DNA of 64,000 nucleotides from VBDM01 sp035499735 (lineage in GTDB: Bacteria > Pseudomonadota > Gammaproteobacteria > Burkholderiales > SG8-39), in assembly GCA_035499735.1 (NCBI GenBank), contig DATJYC010000022.1:1-64000 (forward strand), given 5' to 3'. The translations under genes and the position numbers were made by a program. Shown piece after piece: positions 58,372-64,000 of this stretch (positions are counted from its first letter, which is position 1; the number at the start of each line of letters is the position of its first letter). The notes below the pieces were generated by a model that worked only from the letters and a program-made list of their open reading frames with translations, had not been told where the DNA came from and did no database searches.

Positions 58372-58830
58372 GTGGTCGTCAGCGCGGTCTTCGCGTTTCT
58401 TCATTTTCTGGCGGCGTTCGGCATCTTCGCCGCCGTATTTCTCGAATGGCAGACGATGAGCCGCTCGCCGAGCTACGCGGAGGCAAGGCGGATCCAGCGG
58501 TGCGACACGTGGTACGGCCTGTTCGCCGCAATGGTGTTGATCGTCGGCTTCCTCCGGGTCTACTACTTCGACAAGGGCAGCGATTTCTACCTCGCGAATC
58601 CGTTCTTCTACGCCAAGCTCGCCCTGTTTCTTTCGGCCGGCCTGCTCTCCATCTATCCGACGCTTCGCTTCCTCGAGTGGCGCGCGCAGACCCGGCAGGG
58701 TCAGCCTCCCGTCGTATCGGAGCAGGTATATCAAAAGATCATGCTCGCAATACGGCTGGAGATGGTCCTGCTGCTCGGCGTGGCCCTGTGCGGCAGCCTG
58801 ATGGCCCGCGGGGTCGGGGTCTGGCAATGA
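58372..58830 (+). CDS. DUF2214 family membrane protein
   Basis: A 152-residue protein with four hydrophobic segments, FAFLHFLAAFGIFAAVFLEW first. The pattern RRIQRCDTWYGLFAAMVLIVGFLRVYYF fits DUF2214, a family of unknown function with resemblance to heme-linked membrane proteins. The start is GTG 58372, 2 bases after the EF-G-2 stop, and its end overlaps the next gene by ATGA. Cotranslation with both neighbours is likely. Confidence 0.82.
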   Translation: MVVSAVFAFLHFLAAFGIFAAVFLEWQTMSRSPSYAEARRIQRCDTWYGLFAAMVLIVGFLRVYYFDKGSDFYLANPFFYAKLALFLSAGLLSIYPTLRFLEWRAQTRQGQPPVVSEQVYQKIMLAIRLEMVLLLGVALCGSLMARGVGVWQ

Positions 58831-59237
58831 CTCCTCCGGATTCCGTCACCGAAAAATCTCGGGGCGTCGTCAGCATCGCAAGCCCTTACCCCTTTTCCGA
58901 GACTGTGAAGCACCTGCTCTCCGGGTTCGCGAGTCACGGCATCAAGGTCTTCGCCACGATCGACCAGCAGGCCGAGGCCGTGGCCGCGGGCCTCACGCTG
59001 CCGCCGACGACTTTGATCATCTTCGGCAATCCCAAGGCCGGGACGCCGGTCATGCTGGCGCAACCGCAATCGGGCCTGGACCTGCCGCTGAAGGTTCTCG
59101 TATCCGAGGCTGTACTTGGCAAAGTGATCGTGAGCTTCAATTCGGCCTCGTATATCGTCGAGCGGCACTCGATCGCCCCGGCCCTTGCGTCGAATCTCGC
59201 TGCGGGCGAGCGCCTCATCGCCAAGCTGATGGAATAG
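58827..59237 (+). CDS. DUF302 domain protein
   Basis: A 136-residue soluble protein of the DUF302 family, with the typical ASPYPFSETVKHLLSGF opening, GIKVFATIDQQAEA, TTLIIFGNPKAGTPVM and DLPLKVLV. The structure known for the family is a small alpha/beta fold; a function is not established. No signal peptide. ATG 58827 shares 4 bases with the DUF2214 gene. Confidence 0.88.
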   Translation: MTPPDSVTEKSRGVVSIASPYPFSETVKHLLSGFASHGIKVFATIDQQAEAVAAGLTLPPTTLIIFGNPKAGTPVMLAQPQSGLDLPLKVLVSEAVLGKVIVSFNSASYIVERHSIAPALASNLAAGERLIAKLME

Positions 59238-59819
59238 GTGTCTGTGAGTTCACCTGACAAGGGTCGGTGGATCAAACCCGCCGCGGTCGCAGCGGGCATC
59301 TTGGCGTTCGGTGTCATCCTGTGGATAACAGAGCATTCCATTGGCCTGACATCTCTGCCCTACGCGCTCTTCATGCTTCCCGCTACCAACCCTCTAGGGT
59401 TCCTTGGGACTGCCTTTGTCTACCTGGTGCTAGGGTTCGGCGGATTAGGACTGCGAAGAGCCATTCCCTACGCGTGTTTCTTTCTGGCTGGGGCAACTGT
59501 AGCGCGGTTTCAGTGGCATATCGCGTTCGACGAAGACCGAAGCGGGCTCGAGCAGTATTATTTCGAGGCACTGCTGCTGGTGCCCATAGCGGGCCTTGTC
59601 GGGCTTCTTTCTTCGGTCCGATACCTCTCTGTTGACCGACTACTGGCCTTGATCATCGGCATGTCGGTGCTGTTGGGAGTGATGCAATTTCTTTGGGAGG
59701 TCAGGGTCATTTCGGCTATTGCGCTGAACGTTTACGCCCGCGCGTACGCCATGACTGCGATTGTCCTGCCTCTTGTATCTCTCGGTCGGAATCACTTTGG
59801 ACCTGGAAGGGAGGCCTGA
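59238..59819 (+). CDS. Membrane protein of unknown function, low G+C
   Basis: A 193-residue protein with five or six hydrophobic segments (AVAAGILAFGVILWI, FVYLVLGFGGLGL, LLALIIGMSVLLGVMQFLW, AMTAIVLPLVSL). I do not recognise the family. GTG 59238 follows the previous stop immediately; GTG 59244 is the alternative. By hand count two lines inside it are 58% and 52% G+C, far below the region, which suggests a later arrival. Its last base overlaps the next start (TGATG). Confidence 0.6.
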   Translation: MSVSSPDKGRWIKPAAVAAGILAFGVILWITEHSIGLTSLPYALFMLPATNPLGFLGTAFVYLVLGFGGLGLRRAIPYACFFLAGATVARFQWHIAFDEDRSGLEQYYFEALLLVPIAGLVGLLSSVRYLSVDRLLALIIGMSVLLGVMQFLWEVRVISAIALNVYARAYAMTAIVLPLVSLGRNHFGPGREA

Positions 59820-60835
59820 TGCGTATTTCGCTTGTTTCGCTCTCGGTATTCCTTGCCGCCTGCACTACCACCCCCATCGCCCTCCGCGACATGGGCTCGT
59901 TCCATGTCGGCGGGCGCGACGTGGAGGTCTCCGGGAAGCCGGTAAAGGAGGTGGTGTTCACGCCCGGCGGGGTGCCGGCGAAGATCGATCTCAACGGAAC
60001 CTATTCGGTAGAGGCGATGTACGTGCAGTATTTTCTGCCGGAGAATCGCCGCGGTTCGGTGCCGCTCTTGATGTGGCACGGCGGGGGGCTGACCGGCGTG
60101 TCGTACGAGACGACGCCTGACGGGCGCGAGGGCTGGCTCAACTACTTTATCAAGCAGGGCTGGGACGTCTACAACTCCGACGCGGTGGAGCGCGGGCGCG
60201 CGGGCTGGGCGATGTCGCCGGATATTTTCAAGGGCGATCCGCTGTTTCTCACGAAGGCGAATCCGTGGGAGCGCTTCCGCATCGGGCAGGGCCCGGGGTC
60301 GTGGAGCTCCGACCCGGCGCAGCGCAAGCTGATGCCGAACTCGCAGTTCCCGGTCGAGGGCTACGACAATTTCGTGAAGCAGGCGGTGCCGCGCTGGACG
60401 ACGACCGACGACGCGATCATCCGCGCGTACATCGCGCTGGTCGACAAGGTGTGCCCGTGTGTGATTCTCTTCCATTCGCAGGCAGGGCAGTTCGGCTTCA
60501 AGGTGGCGCAGGCGCGGCCGGACAAGGTGCGCGCGCTCGTCGCGGTCGAGCCCGCCGGCGTGGGCGAACCGAAGCAGGCGGCGGCGCTGAAGAATATCCC
60601 GACGCTTGCCGTGTTCGGCGACAACATCGTGCTTGACTCGCGCTGGCCGCAGATGCGCAGGAACGACGACAACTTTTTTGCCGAGATCGAGAAAGCGGGC
60701 GGCAAGGTCGACATTCTCGACCTGCCGAAGGCCGGACTTGTAGGCAACTCGCACATGCTGATGATGGACAGGAACAACCTGCAGGTCGCCGCGCTCATCC
60801 AGGACTGGCTCGCGAAGCAGGGGCTGGTGCGATGA
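59819..60835 (+). CDS. Exported alpha/beta hydrolase (esterase-like) lipoprotein
   Basis: A 338-residue esterase-like protein with a lipoprotein signal (LAAC, Cys16). The oxyanion area is PLLMWHGGGLTGVSYE and the nucleophile elbow is LFHSQAGQFGFKVA, with Ser in HSQAG. A late GNSHMLMMDRN carries the likely His. It resembles the esterases annotated in aromatic or fungal-toxin degradation clusters, but no substrate is evident. It overlaps a 35-codon frame at its end. Confidence 0.83.
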   Translation: MRISLVSLSVFLAACTTTPIALRDMGSFHVGGRDVEVSGKPVKEVVFTPGGVPAKIDLNGTYSVEAMYVQYFLPENRRGSVPLLMWHGGGLTGVSYETTPDGREGWLNYFIKQGWDVYNSDAVERGRAGWAMSPDIFKGDPLFLTKANPWERFRIGQGPGSWSSDPAQRKLMPNSQFPVEGYDNFVKQAVPRWTTTDDAIIRAYIALVDKVCPCVILFHSQAGQFGFKVAQARPDKVRALVAVEPAGVGEPKQAAALKNIPTLAVFGDNIVLDSRWPQMRRNDDNFFAEIEKAGGKVDILDLPKAGLVGNSHMLMMDRNNLQVAALIQDWLAKQGLVR

Positions 60836-60939
60836 AGCTCGCTGGCTGGCTGGTCCGCGCCGAGGGGCGGATGATGGTCTCGGCGGGGTTCTTCCAGGTT
60901 TGCTCGGCGCTCGCGCACGGTGAAGCCGCGGAAGGGTAG
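60832..60939 (+). CDS. Possible 35-residue small protein or gene remnant
   Basis: ATG 60832 shares ATGA with the preceding stop and opens a frame of 35 codons to TAG at 60937-60939 (begins MKLAGWLVRAEGRMM). No domain is recognisable. The 113-base gap it fills is otherwise empty, and the tight overlap is the only argument for it. It may be the 5' relic of a lost gene. Confidence 0.2.
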   Translation: MKLAGWLVRAEGRMMVSAGFFQVCSALAHGEAAEG

Positions 60940-60948
60940 CGGCGGGCG

Positions 60949-61368
60949 ATGCTCAAGACGAAGACTCTCTTGCTCGCCCTTCTCGCAGTCCTGGGCTGGA
61001 CGGTGGGCTTCTTCATGCTCCTCGACTGGTGGGCGGTCAATAGCCCCAGCGAGCGCGCAGCCAGTCCCGTTGGCCTGCTCGTAAGCGAAGTCGGCCGAAC
61101 CGCTCCAACCATGATCTACTTCTTTGCCGTCGGGCTCCTGCTGGGCCGGGCGCTGGGACCGGGGGCGGGCGGGGTCTGGGCGCTAGCGACCGCGGCCGCC
61201 GCGATGGTGATCCAGGCCATAGCGACGCAACGGGTCTTTCCCGATGGCGCCGACCTCGTGGTCCTCGCAGCCCTCGCTATCGACTACCTGCTTCCATTGC
61301 TGTGCAGCATCGCCGGAGCCGCGACATCCCGGCTGTGGCGAAGCACGACGGACGCCGAGGGGCGTTGA
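60949..61368 (+). CDS. Small membrane protein of unknown function
   Basis: A 139-residue protein with four hydrophobic segments (TLLLALLAVLGWTVGFFML, MIYFFAVGLLLGRALG, WALATAAAAMVIQAIA, DYLLPLLCSIAGAAT). No family recognised. Its stop overlaps the TTG start of the next hydrolase (TTGA at 61365-61368), so it belongs to the same operon. Confidence 0.55.
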   Translation: MLKTKTLLLALLAVLGWTVGFFMLLDWWAVNSPSERAASPVGLLVSEVGRTAPTMIYFFAVGLLLGRALGPGAGGVWALATAAAAMVIQAIATQRVFPDGADLVVLAALAIDYLLPLLCSIAGAATSRLWRSTTDAEGR

Positions 61369-62060
61369 CGGCGACCTACGTCCTCGTCCACGGCGCTTGG
61401 CACGGCGGCTGGTGCTGGAGGCGCGTGCGGCGCCTGCTCGAGGCGGCGGGGGGCGAGGTCTATACGCCGACGCTCACGGGCCTCGGCGACCGGGCGCACC
61501 TCCTGTCCCGCGAGGTCGGCCTTGAGACTCACGTCGCCGATATCCTCGCGGTGCTCGAGACGGAAGATCTCGCGCACGTCGTGCTCGTCGGCCACAGCTA
61601 CGCGGGCATGGTGGTGACGGCGGTCGCGGACCGCGCCGCGCGCAGGATCGCACGCCTCGTCTACCTCGACGCCGTCGTCCCGCGCGACGGGCAGTGCCTG
61701 TACGACTGCTCGTCGGCGCGCGTGAGGGAGTATTTCGAGGAGCAGGCGCGGACCGGCGAGGGTTGGCTCGTGCCCGCCGCGGCGGCGACCGCGCAGCTCC
61801 TGGGACTGAAGAGCGACGAGGACCAGCGCTGGGTGATCCCCAGGCTCATGCCGCATCCGGTCAGGACGTTCCGCGAGGCGGTGCGGCTCGCTTCGAATCC
61901 GCCGCCCGTGCCGCGCCGCTACATCAACTGCATCGGCGACAAGCCCCTCGGCCAGCCGCGAACGGCGCAGGCCGAGGGCATAGGCGACTATCACGAGCTG
62001 CGCACCGGCCACGACGCCATGGTGACCGCGGCCGAGGAGGTGGCGGGGCTTCTTTGCTGA
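61365..62060 (+). CDS. Alpha/beta hydrolase (methylesterase-like)
   Basis: A 231-residue serine hydrolase close to the hydroxynitrile lyase/plant methylesterase branch: YVLVHGAWHGGWCW (oxyanion), VGHSYAGMVVTAVAD (nucleophile Ser), and LRTGHDAM with the catalytic His. No signal peptide. The start is TTG 61365, coupled to the preceding stop; no ATG or GTG fits. The substrate is unknown. Confidence 0.86.
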   Translation: MTATYVLVHGAWHGGWCWRRVRRLLEAAGGEVYTPTLTGLGDRAHLLSREVGLETHVADILAVLETEDLAHVVLVGHSYAGMVVTAVADRAARRIARLVYLDAVVPRDGQCLYDCSSARVREYFEEQARTGEGWLVPAAAATAQLLGLKSDEDQRWVIPRLMPHPVRTFREAVRLASNPPPVPRRYINCIGDKPLGQPRTAQAEGIGDYHELRTGHDAMVTAAEEVAGLLC

Positions 62061-62113
62061 ACCGGGCGTAGACTTGTGCCGCCCGCTCCAAGGGCCAATC
62101 AAGGGGGAGAACA

Positions 62114-62404
62114 ATGAAACAGCAGATCGCGCGCCTGTCGCCGCACCAGAACGCCAAGGTCGCTTCCATCGTCTGGGCCGTAACCTCGCTCCTCTTCGTC
62201 GTTCCCATGTTCCTGGTGAGCTGGCTCACCATTCCGCCGCAGGCGCGGGGGCACAACGGATTCTTCGACTACTTCTTCCTGATCATGCCGTTCGCGTACC
62301 TCATCCTCGGCTACATCGTGGCCGTGTTCGGCTGCTGGGTCTACAACTCGCTGTTCAAGTTCATCGGCGGATTCGAGTTCGAGTCCCGGGATCAGCAGGC
62401 TTGA
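62114..62404 (+). CDS. Small two-span membrane protein
   Basis: A 96-residue protein with hydrophobic segments at about residues 16-37 and 50-75, and the C-terminal pattern YNSLFKFIGGFEFE, which recurs in small proteins of unknown function in betaproteobacteria. A GGGGG site stands before ATG 62114. Its stop overlaps the TTG of the next gene by 4 bases. Confidence 0.7.
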   Translation: MKQQIARLSPHQNAKVASIVWAVTSLLFVVPMFLVSWLTIPPQARGHNGFFDYFFLIMPFAYLILGYIVAVFGCWVYNSLFKFIGGFEFESRDQQA

Positions 62405-63066
62405 GCGCGAGCGGAACCCGGCTCCCCCCGCCCGTCGTCCCGCGCAACTTCTACGCGGCGGGCTTGAACTACCGCGCGCACATCGAATGGGCGAACAGCC
62501 GCGGCGCGAGCCACAAGGTGCCGGCCCAGCCCGACATCGGCTACCGCTCGGCCGCGGCACTGATCGGATCGGGGGAAGACATCGTGATCCCGGCCGACTC
62601 GCCCGGGCCGGTCGAGTACGAGGGCGAGCTGGTCGCGGTGATCGGGAAGAAGGCGAAGAACGTGTCGGAGGCCGACGCGCTCGACTGCGTGCGTGGCTAC
62701 ACGCTCGGCAACGATATCAGCGAGCGCAGCTGGCAGAAGACCGACCGGACGCTGTGGCGCGCGAAGAGCGCCGATACCTTCAAGCCGATGGGACCGAGGA
62801 TCGTCTCCGGGATCGACCCGCAGAACCAGGTGATCGAGGTGCGCGTCAACGGCCGTACCGTGTCGAGCTACAGCACAAAGGGCATGATCTTCTCCGTCGC
62901 GCGCTACATCGCGCGCATGTCGCAGTACGTGACGCTCTGGCCCGACGACATCATCTGGTTCGGCTGCGACGGGCCGACCGAGCCCGCGCTGAAGACCGGC
63001 GATCTAGTCGAGGTCGTGAACGAGGCGATCGGCGTCCTTGCCAACCGCGTGCGGGGGGAGACATGA
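62401..63066 (+). CDS. Fumarylacetoacetate hydrolase family protein
   Basis: A 221-residue member of the FAH fold, which includes hydrolases, hydratases and decarboxylases of 2-oxo acids. Visible: FYAAGLNYRAHIEWAN, the metal site VEYEGELVAVIGKKAKNV (Glu residues), GYTLGNDISERSWQ and GRTVSSYSTKGMIF. TTG 62401 is the start, coupled to the preceding gene. It is short for the family, lacking the usual N-terminal 50-60 residues. It overlaps msrB by 4 bases. Confidence 0.85.
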   Translation: MSASGTRLPPPVVPRNFYAAGLNYRAHIEWANSRGASHKVPAQPDIGYRSAAALIGSGEDIVIPADSPGPVEYEGELVAVIGKKAKNVSEADALDCVRGYTLGNDISERSWQKTDRTLWRAKSADTFKPMGPRIVSGIDPQNQVIEVRVNGRTVSSYSTKGMIFSVARYIARMSQYVTLWPDDIIWFGCDGPTEPALKTGDLVEVVNEAIGVLANRVRGET

Positions 63067-63542
63067 AAGTCCGCGTCTACAACGGAAAGGGCGAGCTGGT
63101 CGGCCCCGTGGAAAGTCCGGCCGTCGTCAAGACGGACGCGGAGTGGCGGCGCAAGCTCACGCGCGAGCAGTACGAGGTGGCGCGGGGCAAGGGCACCGAG
63201 CCGCCGTTCTGCGGGCTGCTGCTCGACAACAAGCGCGACGGTGTCTACGCCTGCGTGTGCTGCTCGCTGCCGCTGTTCGCCTCGGACTCGAAGTTCAACT
63301 CGAACACCGGCTGGCCGAGCTTCTTCCAGCCGGTCGGCCCGGAGAACGTCGTGAACGAGGAGGACCGCAGCTACGGCATGCGGCGCACCGAGATCCTGTG
63401 CGTGCGCTGCGGGTGCCACCTCGGGCACGTGTTCGAGGACGGACCGCGCCCGACGGGCCTGCGCTACTGCGTCAACTCCGAGTCGCTGGTCTTCGTCGAC
63501 GAGAAGGACCTCGCGACGCTCGCCGACCCGGCCGCGGGCTAG
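63063..63542 (+). CDS. msrB: Peptide-methionine (R)-S-oxide reductase
   Basis: MsrB reduces methionine-R-sulfoxide in proteins. The 159-residue enzyme has zinc cysteines in CVCCSLPLF and CVRCGCHLGHV, the substrate segment NSNTGWPSFFQP, and the catalytic Cys in LRYCVNSESLVF. It begins ATG 63063 with overlap to the FAH gene. The first 30 residues are an unusual lead into the domain and may be a linker; no signal peptide. Confidence 0.93.
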   Translation: MKVRVYNGKGELVGPVESPAVVKTDAEWRRKLTREQYEVARGKGTEPPFCGLLLDNKRDGVYACVCCSLPLFASDSKFNSNTGWPSFFQPVGPENVVNEEDRSYGMRRTEILCVRCGCHLGHVFEDGPRPTGLRYCVNSESLVFVDEKDLATLADPAAG

Positions 63543-63545
63543 ACC

Positions 63546-64000
63546 TTGGCCGACGCCGCCTTCCACGGAGTCTTCCCCTACCTTGTCTCGCCCGTCGATG
63601 CCGCGGGCGAGGTCAAGGCCGCCGTGCTCGAGCGGTTGTGCAATGACCTGATCGCCGCCGGCGTGCACGGGCTCACGCCACTCGGCTCGACCGGGGAGTT
63701 CGCCTACCTCTCCTGGCCGCAGCGGCGCGCGGTCGTCGAAACCGTGGTGCGCGCGGCGAACGGCCGCGTGCCCGTGGTCGCGGGCGTCGCTTCCACGACC
63801 GTCGCCGACGCGGTGATGCAGGCGCGCGAGTTCGAGCGCGCGGGCGCCGCCGGCATCCTCGCGATCCTGGAAGCCTATTTCCCCCTGACCGACGAGGGCG
63901 TGCACGACTATTTCGCCGCGGTCGCGCGCGCCGTGTCGCTCCCCGTCGTGCTCTACACCAACCCGAACTTCCAGCGCTCGGACCTCAGCCTCGCCGTGAT
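63546..64000 (+). CDS. Dihydrodipicolinate synthase (DapA) family protein, cut by the window end
   Basis: The first 151 or so residues of a class I aldolase/lyase of the DapA/NanA family. The substrate-binding LGSTGEFAYLS and the active-site Tyr in VVLYTNPNFQRSDLS are seen; the Schiff-base Lys lies beyond the window. The family includes DapA, N-acetylneuraminate lyase and 2-keto-3-deoxy sugar aldolases. The start is TTG 63546, 3 bases after msrB. Confidence 0.85.
   Translation, partial: MADAAFHGVFPYLVSPVDAAGEVKAAVLERLCNDLIAAGVHGLTPLGSTGEFAYLSWPQRRAVVETVVRAANGRVPVVAGVASTTVADAVMQAREFERAGAAGILAILEAYFPLTDEGVHDYFAAVARAVSLPVVLYTNPNFQRSDLSLAV

Overview
The window reads as a gap-free piece of a high-G+C, Gram-negative chromosome, most likely a betaproteobacterium of the Burkholderiales/Rhodocyclales type. 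The evidence is gene order and family content: folB/plsY/tsaD beside rpsU-yqeY-dnaG-rpoD; uvrA/MFS/ssb; fmdB-DUF502-aspS with nudB, an EEP-family phosphatase and clsB nearby; a Bug/TctC-type solute receptor; a GltIJKL transporter; and an RpoD with a long basic N-terminal extension. Sampled housekeeping lines are about 75% G+C by hand count. Genes are tightly packed, many start on GTG or TTG, and 4-base start/stop overlaps are common. I see no insertion sequence, prophage, integron or CRISPR array.

Layout. 1-4.5 kb: an Ldh-family dehydrogenase, ogt, xerD, folB, plsY and tsaD. 4.5-10.2 kb: a czcCBA-type heavy-metal efflux operon of lower G+C, lying between tsaD and rpsU. 10.2-15.6 kb: the macromolecular synthesis locus rpsU-yqeY-dnaG-rpoD and a tRNA with anticodon CAU (probably Ile2). 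15.6-23.8 kb: an NTF2-like protein, a fatty acid beta-oxidation pair (hydratase/dehydrogenase plus thiolase), a coupled trio of MFS transporter, hydrolase and predicted aminopeptidase, a GST and a lipoprotein. 23.8-28.9 kb: a minus-strand set (CoA-binding protein, metY, GGT-family enzyme) diverging from a ThDP enzyme. 28.9-37.9 kb: a giant membrane protein with a spermidine-synthase-like domain, the gltIJKL operon with a good sigma70 promoter, and uvrA. 38-43.7 kb: MFS, ssb and the soxYZAXB thiosulfate-oxidation operon. 43.7-56.2 kb: fmdB-DUF502-aspS, then a barstar-like protein, an MBOAT/AlgX-like acyltransferase pair, a Rieske oxygenase with a Bug receptor, nudB, an SRPBCC protein, a beta-barrel porin, an EEP-family enzyme and clsB. 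56.3-64 kb: an EF-G-2-type GTPase followed by a long co-directional run of small membrane proteins, esterases, an FAH-family enzyme, msrB and a truncated DapA-family gene.

Physiology. The genes suggest a respiratory organism able to oxidise reduced sulfur (Sox without SoxCD in this window), oxidise fatty acids, import acidic amino acids and carboxylates, hydroxylate an aromatic or similar substrate, and export divalent metals. AspRS residues suggest a non-discriminating enzyme, so Asn-tRNA(Asn) is probably made by transamidation.

No entirely new system is obvious. The best leads are the ~225-residue charged extension of RpoD, the EF-G-2 paralog with altered GTPase motifs heading a conserved-looking cluster of unknown membrane proteins, the MBOAT/AlgX pair with no polymer genes around it, the internally duplicated 987-residue MFS/spermidine-synthase fusion, and the metal-efflux island inside a core locus. 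All functions are inferred from sequence read by eye; no database search was run.
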